Shown in pieces: positions 19,182-28,305 of a stretch of DNA of 64,000 bases. The stretch's first letter is position 1. Each line of letters opens with the position of its first letter. The translations under genes were made by a program, and so were the position numbers. The notes below the pieces were generated by a model. That model was not told the origin of the DNA and ran no database searches. It saw only the letters and a program-made list of their open reading frames with translations. Origin of the DNA: Halioglobus sp. (GTDB lineage: Bacteria > Pseudomonadota > Gammaproteobacteria > Pseudomonadales > Halieaceae). The stretch covers positions 156,610 to 220,609 of the forward strand of contig JAQWNG010000008.1 of assembly GCA_029246385.1 (NCBI GenBank), given 5' to 3'.

Positions 19182-20513
19182 TCACACCAGCCAACGCTGC
19201 ATCAACTGGTAAACATTGACCCGCGCTTTTAACCGGCTGGCCAACATAAACATACCGCCAACTTTGCGATGGAAATAGACCGCCGCGGAGGGTGGGACCT
19301 GCCAAGAATCTCTAAAGCTGGCGACTTCGCCTCCCATCTTCGATATGTTGTGAGCCATATCCGAGTGAGCAAAATCATAATCGATATCTAGCCGCAAAGG
19401 CTCTAATGCCAAATCAAGAAACTGCAGAACCATGTTCTGATAATCACTTCCCTCTTCTCCCATAGAATATCCAAGGCGTTCACACGCAGCCACTACTTTA
19501 GCTTGATCCCCGGTGATCGCAGCACGTGCCAATCTTTTATAATCCTTGACGAAGCTCGCCTTGAAACGTCGAGTTGCGCCAAAGTCAAGCAGTACGATCT
19601 GACCCGTGTCTTGCCTGTACTGGTAATTAGAGAAATTGGGGTCAGTCTGTACCATCCTAAGCTTAAAGAATTCCAGTAACATTAACTCGATCAGAGTGGT
19701 CATTACTCGGTCACGCTCCGCCTGCGGCAGATCGATAACGCCCTCGATTGAGGTGCCGCTGACATAGGTCATCGCCAATACATTACGGTGCGTCAACTCC
19801 GGCAACACCTGAGGCACCACAAAGCGCTGATCTGCATGCAGCAACTGACCAAAGGCTTCCAGAAATTCAGCTTCTTTGAGGTAGTCTGTCTCGTCCTTGA
19901 GTTGCACCTTGGCATCATCTAAAAGAGGCTGTATATCGATATCGGCAGGCAACAGGCCCGATAACCTCAACAGGCTAGCGATGTTATCCACGTCACTATT
20001 GATGCTATCTGCAACGCCCGGATACTGGACTTTTAAGACGATGTCGCGGCCGTCTGGAGAAAGCGTTCTATGCACCTGTCCAATCGACGCCGCGGCCAGA
20101 GGTTTCATTTGAAAATCATAGAACAGCAACTCCCAGTCGGGGCCATAGGCATCAGACATCGCCCGCTGCAACTGCTGTGGAGGCATCCGCTGCGCATCAT
20201 CACGCAGACGCGCTAAAATATCAGCGAGTTCTCGTGGCAGGAACTCACCCGTATCCATGGACAGTATTTGGCCTACCTTCATGGCAGCGCCGCGCATCGT
20301 AGACAGCTGCTCCGCTACACGACGCGCATTGGCCGGTGTCAGCAGCATATCTTTAGCTTTGGGTCGATTTCCGGCGCTCAGTTGGCGCCCGCCCTCGGCA
20401 AGCATTCCTCCAGCAACGCCACCTACCATCCGCGCCATACGCGCAAACCGACTAACCCTTGACGCCGGTATGGCCCTAGAGTTGTCACCCTTACCTTTAT
20501 TATTTCGCGGCAT
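19182..20513 (-). CDS. ABC1/AarF/UbiB-family atypical kinase
   Basis: KVGQ (KxGQ), PLAAASIGQVHR, VLKVQYPGVADSINSDVDN, LLDFGATRRF; start MPRNNKGK at 20513. Confidence 0.92.
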   Translation of the reverse strand: MPRNNKGKGDNSRAIPASRVSRFARMARMVGGVAGGMLAEGGRQLSAGNRPKAKDMLLTPANARRVAEQLSTMRGAAMKVGQILSMDTGEFLPRELADILARLRDDAQRMPPQQLQRAMSDAYGPDWELLFYDFQMKPLAAASIGQVHRTLSPDGRDIVLKVQYPGVADSINSDVDNIASLLRLSGLLPADIDIQPLLDDAKVQLKDETDYLKEAEFLEAFGQLLHADQRFVVPQVLPELTHRNVLAMTYVSGTSIEGVIDLPQAERDRVMTTLIELMLLEFFKLRMVQTDPNFSNYQYRQDTGQIVLLDFGATRRFKASFVKDYKRLARAAITGDQAKVVAACERLGYSMGEEGSDYQNMVLQFLDLALEPLRLDIDYDFAHSDMAHNISKMGGEVASFRDSWQVPPSAAVYFHRKVGGMFMLASRLKARVNVYQLMQRWLV

Positions 20514-21903
20514 TGCGATCCCTTGTCTGCCAACGATGAATATGCAACTGCACCATATCGTGGGCGTTAAATTCGGCATCCAGTGCCGCGATAAAATTAA
20601 ATAATCCGGTTAATTTTCGGGCAATCAGCGCGAAGTCCCGCGAGGGCGTGGCAAAGTGTCGACTGGTAGTCGCCACGGCTGCCTTCTTGGCTGCGCGGCG
20701 CATCAATTGAGATTTTCCCCAGCAATACTCTCCCTTGGCATTCAGGTACTTGGCAGGCAACTGCTCCGGCGACCGCAATGGCTCCAATAAATGCATACAG
20801 AAATCCGCAAAAAGTTTGCGTCCATCTTCAGGCGTCTCTTTCTGTAGGCAACCCAAAGCAATCAGCCCTTCAACCAGACGCGAGTAGTCATGCTGCTGTC
20901 CTGCTTCAATGGTCTGACGTAAGCTACACAAAAAATCTTCAGAACAATGCATGACAGAACCAAAATCGAGTAATACCAGTTCGTCATGCGCTATTTTCTT
21001 GCGACGATCATCGAGTCGCAGGAGATAGTTGCCAAAATTGGGGTCTGTTTGCAACATACCCCACTCATAAAGCTCATAAAAAAATAACTCAAGCATGCTT
21101 TTAGCTAACGCATTACGCCTGAGAAGGGATAGCCCAACTACGTCAGAGTCAACGACCGAAACACCTTTGATATACTCCATCGCCAACACCGTATCCGTAC
21201 AGTAATGAGGATAGAGCTGAGGTACGTGGTAGCGGGCAGACGTGGCGCTCACATCCGCTACCAACTCGCGCATCTTTATCGTGGACGCAGCCTCTCGCCG
21301 ATAATCGATCTCATCATGCAGGTGCTCACGCATCGATTCGAGCCAGTCATCCAAATCGCGCCCGGATTTTACCCATCGGGCCAGTAGCAACATACGTACG
21401 ACCGCATCAAAGTCAGCATCAATCACCTGCGCCAACCCAGGGTACTGCAATTTCAAGCAAATCCAGTCACCACTGGAGCGAACTCTTGCTAAATGCACTT
21501 GGGCCAATGAGGCCGCGGCAATCGCCTGTGGATCAATATCTAATTCCTGATAGCGCTCACCCAGACTGTCGCGGACAGACGACTCCAGGGCGTCCCAATG
21601 CAGCGGCTCAGTCTGATCGGAAAGATCACGAAGTGCATCCACTAGTACACTGGGAAGAAACTGCTCTCCGAACAGCGCCAGCATCTGACCAATTTTGATA
21701 TAGGTGCCTTTGAGCTTACCCAACTGACGCACAAAGTTGTGTGCCTCGCGACGGGCGAAGTCGGAATCGTCTGGACCGCGACCCAACACCCGCTGCACGA
21801 CACTGTCTGCGGCCAGTGCACTGCCCGCCCTAATGCCCGCGAATGATGCTGACAGAGTGCGCGGCAAAATATTAGCCTTAAAGCTGCGCTGTTTTTTTGC
21901 CAT
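20500..21903 (-). CDS. ABC1/AarF/UbiB-family atypical kinase
   Basis: KIGQ, AIAAASLAQVHLAR, LKLQYPGLAQVIDADFDA, LLDFGSVMHC; start MAKKQRSFKANILP at 21903 preferred over track start 22233, which runs into the upstream gene. Confidence 0.92.
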   Translation of the reverse strand: MAKKQRSFKANILPRTLSASFAGIRAGSALAADSVVQRVLGRGPDDSDFARREAHNFVRQLGKLKGTYIKIGQMLALFGEQFLPSVLVDALRDLSDQTEPLHWDALESSVRDSLGERYQELDIDPQAIAAASLAQVHLARVRSSGDWICLKLQYPGLAQVIDADFDAVVRMLLLARWVKSGRDLDDWLESMREHLHDEIDYRREAASTIKMRELVADVSATSARYHVPQLYPHYCTDTVLAMEYIKGVSVVDSDVVGLSLLRRNALAKSMLELFFYELYEWGMLQTDPNFGNYLLRLDDRRKKIAHDELVLLDFGSVMHCSEDFLCSLRQTIEAGQQHDYSRLVEGLIALGCLQKETPEDGRKLFADFCMHLLEPLRSPEQLPAKYLNAKGEYCWGKSQLMRRAAKKAAVATTSRHFATPSRDFALIARKLTGLFNFIAALDAEFNAHDMVQLHIHRWQTRDRNAAK

Positions 21904-22003
21904 AAGAAAAACGAGGTCAAAATTCCGGTGGGAGGAGTATATACGATTATCCCCACGTCCGGAGCGAGAACAACCATTACTACTCCGAGTTAGCGCCGCT
22001 GTA

Positions 22004-23137
22004 TTAGCCCAGCAGAAGCGCCGCAAGGCGCTTACGGTGGTGCTGAACATCACCAAACTGCTGCTGACTCCACTGAGCACGGCGAATATAGAGTTGAGCG
22101 TCACACTCATAAGTGAATCCCATACCGCCGTGAAATTGTATACCTCGGTCCCCTGCATATAGAAGAGTTTGGCATGCTTGGACTTTCGCCATGCGACAGG
22201 CAATTTCGGCATCGGTATCAAGGACGTCGTCATCTACCATCGTCGCCGCATGGTAAATAAATGAGCGCGCCGAGTCGGTTGCAGTCAGTATTTCCACGGT
22301 TGGATGCTTCAGTGCTTGATAGGAGCCGATCAACTTGCCAAACTGTTTGCGCGTCTTGAGGTAATCGACAATGGTGTCCAAGCAGGCAGCGGCACTTCCA
22401 GTCGCCTCGGCTGCGACCAGCAGAGCCCCTAAAAGGCGAACATCTCGCAATGCAATGGCAACGTCAGGACCCACAATAATATTCTCTTCATCGACAGTTA
22501 CGCCGCTGAAATCGACATTGGCCGCACGCTTGGTTTGGTCAATTAAAGCATTAGGCCCCAGTGCACCTGCAACCAGCTGGTCCGCACGCACAACCGCCAA
22601 TGCCGCCCTCCCTTCAAAAGACACTGACACCACAAAAAGGTCGGCAACGGATGCGTCTGGTACGCATTTTTTGACACCACGCAGCACGCGCTTATCATCG
22701 AGTATCAGTCCTATGCCATTGTCACCCCAGTCGCCATTATCCAGCAGCGCCAACGTCGCTGGCACACCGGCTGCAATATTTGGTAACAACCGTTCGGTCT
22801 GCTGCGCATCACCAGCGCGCAGCAGCAACTGCCCCGCCAATGCGCTGCTTATCAGAGGAGTACCCAACATCGCACGTCCCATAGATTCGATCACTGGAAC
22901 CAGCGCACCAACACCCAACCCGGAGCCACCGCACGATTCAGGCAAAGAGATCCCGGCCCAACCCAAGGACACCATTTTGTCCCAGAGTGCCTGATCAAAA
23001 CCGCGATCAGAATCCAACTGCGCGCGCACTGCAGTCATCGGCGATTTATCCCGGCAAAACTCTCTTGCCACATCTAACAACATAGCCTGCTCTTCACTGA
23101 AGGTCAGGGTAGTATTTCCAATAAGCGACATAGTCAT
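22004..23137 (-). CDS. Acyl-CoA dehydrogenase-family protein
   Basis: LSFSEEQ-like N-term, LPESCGGSGLGVG, KTRKQFGKLIGSYQALKH, GIQFHGGMGFTYECDAQLYIRRAQ. Confidence 0.9.
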   Translation of the reverse strand: MTMSLIGNTTLTFSEEQAMLLDVAREFCRDKSPMTAVRAQLDSDRGFDQALWDKMVSLGWAGISLPESCGGSGLGVGALVPVIESMGRAMLGTPLISSALAGQLLLRAGDAQQTERLLPNIAAGVPATLALLDNGDWGDNGIGLILDDKRVLRGVKKCVPDASVADLFVVSVSFEGRAALAVVRADQLVAGALGPNALIDQTKRAANVDFSGVTVDEENIIVGPDVAIALRDVRLLGALLVAAEATGSAAACLDTIVDYLKTRKQFGKLIGSYQALKHPTVEILTATDSARSFIYHAATMVDDDVLDTDAEIACRMAKVQACQTLLYAGDRGIQFHGGMGFTYECDAQLYIRRAQWSQQQFGDVQHHRKRLAALLLG

Positions 23138-23140
23138 TCC

Positions 23141-24343
23141 CTACTTCGGCAAACCGAGCACATGTTCCGCAATAATGTTGGCCTGCACTTGGCTAGTACC
23201 GCCACCAATTGTGGCAGAGAAACTGTTCAAATAGGCACGCTGCCAAAAGCCTCCCTGACGTGCATCATCATCGCCTACATAAAGCGCTCCCTCAGCGCCC
23301 TGCAAGTTAATCGCCAGTTGGCGCATACGCCGCGTCATTTCAGTGCCCCGTAATTTATGTGACAGCGGCAACGAACCTGGATAGTCAGTGGTCAAGTGTC
23401 CAATACGGGCCCGCCGATCACCTAAAAACAAGGCCTTCTCCTCCATAATGGCTTCTACCACCTGATCACGCACCACGGGGTCTTCGAGGACTGGTGCTCC
23501 ATCGCGCCTCACGCCATCAAGCTGACTAATCATGTCTTCGACCGTCATCCGCACCATTGACTGCCCACCGGCGGCACCGGCCTCAGCCCCGCGCTCATAC
23601 TGCAGCGTCTTCATAGCGATCTTCCAACCCTGCCCCTCCTCACCCATTATGCTGTCGGCGGGGATGCGTGCATCCGTAAAAAAGGTCTCTGTGAAGCCAA
23701 ACTCTCCGGTGAGTTTGCGGATAGGACGCGTATCAATGCCCGACACATGCATAGGCGAAAGGAAGAAGGACAGCCCGTCATATTTGCGAGGTGAGTCCGG
23801 GTTGGTACGCGCCAGCAGTATCATATACTTAGCGAAGTTACCCATAGTCGTCCAGATCTTCTGGCCATTAAGGACATATTCATCACCATCGCGCACAGCG
23901 CGGGTCTGAGCGTTACCAAGATCTGACCCGTGATCAGGCTCAGAGAAACCCTGACACCAGACATCTTCTGCATTGAGGATGCCTTTTAAATATTTCGCTT
24001 TTTGCTCCTCGCTACCAATGTCATTTATCAGCGGCCCAGCCCAACCCAGCCCAATCACATTGAAACAAATCGGCACTGCAAGGCGACGCATTTCCTTATC
24101 GGCAATACTCTGATAAATGGGCTCCACTCCACAACCGCCGTATTCTTTAGGCCAAGCCATACCCAGATAACCGGCCGACCAAATCTTATGCTGCCAATTC
24201 CGCAGAAAATCCAGTTGCCGCTCGTCGCCCACCTCCATAAAGGTCTGGGGCAATAGAAATCCGGGGTCGGCGGGACTGTTGTCTTTCATCCAGGCTGCCA
24301 CTTCAACCCGAAACTCATTTAATTCCTGCTCACTAGCACTCAT
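23141..24343 (-). CDS. Acyl-CoA dehydrogenase
   Basis: WCQGFSEPDHGSDLGNAQTRAVRDGDEYVLNGQKIWTTMG; C-term GGGTSQVQANIIAEHVLGLPK. Confidence 0.95.
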   Translation of the reverse strand: MSASEQELNEFRVEVAAWMKDNSPADPGFLLPQTFMEVGDERQLDFLRNWQHKIWSAGYLGMAWPKEYGGCGVEPIYQSIADKEMRRLAVPICFNVIGLGWAGPLINDIGSEEQKAKYLKGILNAEDVWCQGFSEPDHGSDLGNAQTRAVRDGDEYVLNGQKIWTTMGNFAKYMILLARTNPDSPRKYDGLSFFLSPMHVSGIDTRPIRKLTGEFGFTETFFTDARIPADSIMGEEGQGWKIAMKTLQYERGAEAGAAGGQSMVRMTVEDMISQLDGVRRDGAPVLEDPVVRDQVVEAIMEEKALFLGDRRARIGHLTTDYPGSLPLSHKLRGTEMTRRMRQLAINLQGAEGALYVGDDDARQGGFWQRAYLNSFSATIGGGTSQVQANIIAEHVLGLPK

Positions 24344-24349
24344 GGTATG

Positions 24350-24982
24350 TCACTCCGTACCGGGGAGCGATAAAGGCTCACCCTGTTCATCAGCCCGCTT
24401 AAAGCCTGGGCGATCCATTAGTCGTTGTAAGTAAGCCGCAGTCTGCGGCTTGTATTGCCCATCAAGCTTCAGCGCTTTACCAAGATAGAGAGCGTAACCA
24501 ACTGCTATGTCGGCGATTGTGAAGCGGTTGTCCACCAAGTATTCATGAGACTCAAGGTGACGATCCAGACGCCGCAAGCGAGAGATGTACCACTTACTAT
24601 AATCATCCGCCACTGCCTGCTTCTCGGGCGTGGGTTCCAAAAAATAATAGCGCATGGCAATTGTCTGAGGGAACGTCAATGTAGCGTCAGAGTGATGCAA
24701 CCAGTTTAAGTAGGCACCATATTCAGGGTGAGAGGACTGCAGACCAAAATCATAACGCTGATAGCGATCCACCAAATACTGGCAAATACCCGTAGACTCC
24801 GTCATTTCAGTATCGCCGTCTACGAAGTAAGGCACTGTGCCAAGACTATTGACCTTGAGGTACTCCCGCTCAAACATACGCGGAGGGAAAGGGAGTATTT
24901 CTACCTCGTATGCCAGCGCCATCTCCTCTAGTGCCCATAAAGGACGCAGTGAGCGCGCACCGCTGCAATGCCATAATTTCAT
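24350..24982 (-). CDS. Glutathione S-transferase family protein
   Basis: SLRPLWALEEMALAYEV ... NSLGTVPYFVDGDTEMTESTGICQYL ... FTIADIAVGYAL. Confidence 0.9.
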   Translation of the reverse strand: MKLWHCSGARSLRPLWALEEMALAYEVEILPFPPRMFEREYLKVNSLGTVPYFVDGDTEMTESTGICQYLVDRYQRYDFGLQSSHPEYGAYLNWLHHSDATLTFPQTIAMRYYFLEPTPEKQAVADDYSKWYISRLRRLDRHLESHEYLVDNRFTIADIAVGYALYLGKALKLDGQYKPQTAAYLQRLMDRPGFKRADEQGEPLSLPGTE

Positions 24983-24984
24983 AT

Positions 24985-26157
24985 CTATAATCCGTACTGG
25001 CGCGCGGCCAAATCGCGCATGATTTCCTCGGAACCGCCGCCGATCGCGTTAACCCGAACCTCACGATAAATACGCTCCACCCGACTGCCGCGCATATACC
25101 CAATACCCCCCAGAATCTGCATCGCTTCGCGGGCACAGAACTCCATGGTTTCGCTGGCCTGCACCTTAAGCAACGCAATGTCGCCAGGATTTGCATTGCC
25201 CGCCTCGAGAGATTCGAAGCACATACGGATGTAGGCTTGCGTGGCATTCAATTTTTGTTTCATCTGGACAATTTTATGTCGAATCACCTGATGATCCGCC
25301 AGTCGCTTACCGAAAGTCTTACGCTCGCGCGCCCATTCTGCGGCTTCTTCAAGACATACACGGCCCGAGGCTTCCATAGAAACCGCCATGCCCATACGTT
25401 CGCCATTAAAATTGGTCATTATGACCAGAAAACCTTGGTTTTCTTCACCAATAAGATTCTCTACCGGCACACGGACGTTATCAAAATAAAGGGTGGCAGT
25501 ATCGGAGGCCCACCAGCCCTGCTTTTTATCCAACTGCGTACGACTGAAACCCTCGGCATCGGTCGGTATCAACAACATCGAAACACCCTTTGCGCCCTCC
25601 CCACCGGTACGCACAGCCGTGGAGACCCAGTTTGCACGCATACCGCCGGTGATGTAAGTCTTAGAACCATTCACGATGTAGTGATCCCCGTCACGCACAG
25701 CAGTGGTTGCTAACTGCGCCACATCGGAGCCGCCGCCCGGCTCAGTGATGCCTAAAGCAATATGCTTCGCACCCGACAACACAGGGGGAGCCACCATCTC
25801 CTTCAATGCTTGTGAACCCCAGTTAATGACTGGCGGCAGACCAATACCATGCACCATCAAACTAGCGGGGATACCACCAACACCGATACGTGCCAATTCT
25901 TCATTCGCAATCCACATATGCCATGAATCAATGCCTTCCCTTACACCGCCGAACTCTTCGGGGTAGCCTAAGCCCAGCAAGCCTACAGCGGCGGCCTTAG
26001 GCCACAGCTCAATCGGTATATGGCAGGCCTCATCCCAATCCTCGGCATAAGGCATGATCTCAGTATCGATAAATTTGCGCAGCTGCCTGCGCCATTCATG
26101 GTGTTCTTCGCGCAGGTTAGGGTTGGCCATGCGGGCGCTATCGAAGTCTAAGGACAT
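24985..26157 (-). CDS. Acyl-CoA dehydrogenase
   Basis: LGITEPGGGSDVAQLATTAVRDGDHYIVNGSKTYITGG; GGIGYMRGSRVERIYREVRVNAIGGGSEEIMRD. Confidence 0.95.
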   Translation of the reverse strand: MSLDFDSARMANPNLREEHHEWRRQLRKFIDTEIMPYAEDWDEACHIPIELWPKAAAVGLLGLGYPEEFGGVREGIDSWHMWIANEELARIGVGGIPASLMVHGIGLPPVINWGSQALKEMVAPPVLSGAKHIALGITEPGGGSDVAQLATTAVRDGDHYIVNGSKTYITGGMRANWVSTAVRTGGEGAKGVSMLLIPTDAEGFSRTQLDKKQGWWASDTATLYFDNVRVPVENLIGEENQGFLVIMTNFNGERMGMAVSMEASGRVCLEEAAEWARERKTFGKRLADHQVIRHKIVQMKQKLNATQAYIRMCFESLEAGNANPGDIALLKVQASETMEFCAREAMQILGGIGYMRGSRVERIYREVRVNAIGGGSEEIMRDLAARQYGL

Positions 26158-26336
26158 AGGTTGATCTCGCGATGAATTAAGGATGACAGCTCTATAATAG
26201 TAGTAGAATATGCCGCTAAGTGCATGCGTTAATGCGCCATTGACTTGGGCATAGGTGACAGGTGCCTTTGCGACATCAACTTTGATTACGTTTCGCCGCC
26301 ACTGCGCGTCTGGTTAATGCTGGTGAGAACGGAGCG

Positions 26337-26636
26337 CTAGTACTTTAATCGCCAAGCTTCATATCCGCCGTCCATGCTGTAAACCTCTTCATACCCCTGA
26401 TTAACAAAATAGTCTGCAGCACTTTGGCTTGAGTGACCATGATAGCAATAGACCAGCAGCGGCTTATTTTTATCACTTGCTGCTAAGAATCCTTCAATAC
26501 TATCTTGCTGAATATGGATAGCGTTTTCAATATTGCCCGCAAGGAAAGCATCTATGTCTCTGACATCCGCAATAGTGATACCACCTTTGTCTAGCAGCGC
26601 CTTTGCTTCGTCGATCGAAATACAGTGAAAGGTCAT
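26337..26636 (-). CDS. glpE: Thiosulfate sulfurtransferase GlpE (single-domain rhodanese)
   Basis: CYHGHSSQSAADYFVNQGYEEVYSMDGGYEAW; start MTFHCISIDEAK. Confidence 0.88.
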   Translation of the reverse strand: MTFHCISIDEAKALLDKGGITIADVRDIDAFLAGNIENAIHIQQDSIEGFLAASDKNKPLLVYCYHGHSSQSAADYFVNQGYEEVYSMDGGYEAWRLKY

Positions 26637-26792
26637 ATTTTTCTCCGCAGCAGGTATGGGGGTATACCGTAGCAACAATCCCTCAGGGCCCACCGCCGCG
26701 CTGCAATGTACTGCCAAAAAGCATTGAGCCGGTCAGGCCGCAAGGAGATTCTATTCAGTAAAACTATAATAACTCAAAAAATAGGTTGCTGA

Positions 26793-27242
26793 CTAAATCC
26801 AGCGCCTAACGCGCGCGCAGTAGGCCGCAAACTGATCAGGGAAAATATCTCGCAGCATTGCCTCTTCTGGCGCGATAAAACGCAACCAAATGATCACAAC
26901 GAACAACGGCGGCACCAACAACGCCGTACTGGCACCGACAGTAACCGCACAGCCCAACAAGACTAAAGACATCCCCAAATACATCGGGTTGCGCGTATAG
27001 CGATAAACCCCCTCAGTCACGAGTGCAGAGACGTTGCTAAAAGGTATGACGCCGGTTTTGGCACGGCTAAACAAACCTCCCGCACTCACCAACAACCACA
27101 ACCCAGTAATAATAAATACGCCCCCCAGCACCTGTCCTGACAAACTGGTGAAGCGTGGCCCTGAAAGATATTCATTGCAGGTAAAGATCGCCGTGAGACC
27201 TAAAAGCAACCAAACTGGTGGGTAAATCGTCCTTTTGACCAT
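26793..27242 (-). CDS. Isoprenylcysteine carboxyl methyltransferase-family protein
   Basis: VYRYTRNPMYLGMSLVLLGCAV ... FIAPEEAMLRDIFPDQFAAYCARVRRWI. Confidence 0.88.
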   Translation of the reverse strand: MVKRTIYPPVWLLLGLTAIFTCNEYLSGPRFTSLSGQVLGGVFIITGLWLLVSAGGLFSRAKTGVIPFSNVSALVTEGVYRYTRNPMYLGMSLVLLGCAVTVGASTALLVPPLFVVIIWLRFIAPEEAMLRDIFPDQFAAYCARVRRWI

Positions 27243-27259
27243 ATCGATTCTCCTCAGAC

Positions 27260-28111
27260 TTAATGCGTAGAGACGTGAACGCCGACAGGCTCCGCACTGC
27301 CAATCGCATACGCCAAAACCAGTCCTAACAGAAAAGCGAGAGTCAGCTTGACCCGGTCATGACTGTGGAAGTGCACCTCAGGCAATAAGTCACTCAACGC
27401 AATACAAATAAACGCACCCGCAGAAAATGCCAGCGCCGCCGCCACTAAATAATTACTACCGTCGACTACAGCATCCGCGCCAAAGAAAAACAGCAGCGCG
27501 CCCAGCGGACACATAAGGGCAAATATCAGATTCGCGCTGATTTGTGCTTTGCGGCTCCACCCGCCCGCCGCCATGACAGTAACAATGGACATCGCATCAA
27601 GAGGCTTATGCAGCAGTATGGCGAGAAAGACACCAATACCAGCTAACCCACCTGCCGAACTACTAGCAAGCATTACTGCCCCGAGTGCCACGCCATCAAT
27701 AAGCGTATGCACTGCTAGCCCCAGACCAAGACCGACCCAGCTTAACCCGTGGGCGAGACTCTGATGCTCCCCATGATGAGCGCGATCGTGCTGATCTAGA
27801 TCCTCAGCGGTGAACTCATGTTGATGAAAGTGAAACACACGCAGCAGCAGCAACATAACGACCAAACCAACCATCAACCACCAAACCGCTGTATCAATAC
27901 CATGCGAGCCTCCCAGCAGCCCCGCGCTATGGGGAAGCAAATGATAAAACGCCACACCAAGCATTAAGCCTGAGACAAGACTCATAACGAGCTGGGTGCG
28001 AGTGTGAGTCATTTTAATCCAGCCAGGCAACAGACCACCTATCCACGAAAATCCTGCAATACCCAGGCAATAAACGATTAGTAACTGAGTTGGGGACACC
28101 GGCGTACTCAC
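27260..28111 (-). CDS. ZIP-family metal transporter
   Basis: Multi-TM; His-rich HFHQHEFTAEDLDQHDRAHHGEH loop; LAVHTLIDGVALGA; LHKPLDAMSIV. Confidence 0.9.
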   Translation of the reverse strand: MSTPVSPTQLLIVYCLGIAGFSWIGGLLPGWIKMTHTRTQLVMSLVSGLMLGVAFYHLLPHSAGLLGGSHGIDTAVWWLMVGLVVMLLLLRVFHFHQHEFTAEDLDQHDRAHHGEHQSLAHGLSWVGLGLGLAVHTLIDGVALGAVMLASSSAGGLAGIGVFLAILLHKPLDAMSIVTVMAAGGWSRKAQISANLIFALMCPLGALLFFFGADAVVDGSNYLVAAALAFSAGAFICIALSDLLPEVHFHSHDRVKLTLAFLLGLVLAYAIGSAEPVGVHVSTH

Positions 28112-28251
28112 TGAAACAGGTTAAATGATAAGTGGCGCATTATTTCACATCCGACCGCACTTGTAAGGAGCGCAGGCGCATGTTCCGGATTTATAGGTCG
28201 AACTTGTTGCAGTCTGACGTTATTGGTCAGTCACGCTGCGCGCAAAAGACA

Positions 28252-28280
28252 TTGACAGCCAAACTAATGATCATTAGTTT
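28252..28280 (+). promoter_or_regulatory. Candidate sigma70 promoter overlapped by a perfect 20-bp palindrome (AAACTAATGATCATTAGTTT, 28261-28280)
   Basis: TTGACA (28252-28257)-N17-TAGTTT (28275-28280); palindrome checked base by base; 25 nt upstream of the ATG at 28306. Confidence 0.65.
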
Positions 28281-28305
28281 ATCGACTTCAACGAAGGAGA
28301 CCACA

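Noticed and set aside
20500-22233. 577-aa version of the upstream ABC1 protein
   Set aside because: The extra N-terminal ~110 aa are translated from the antisense-frame end of the upstream acyl-CoA dehydrogenase and intergenic sequence; MAKKQRSFK at 21903 is the natural start.
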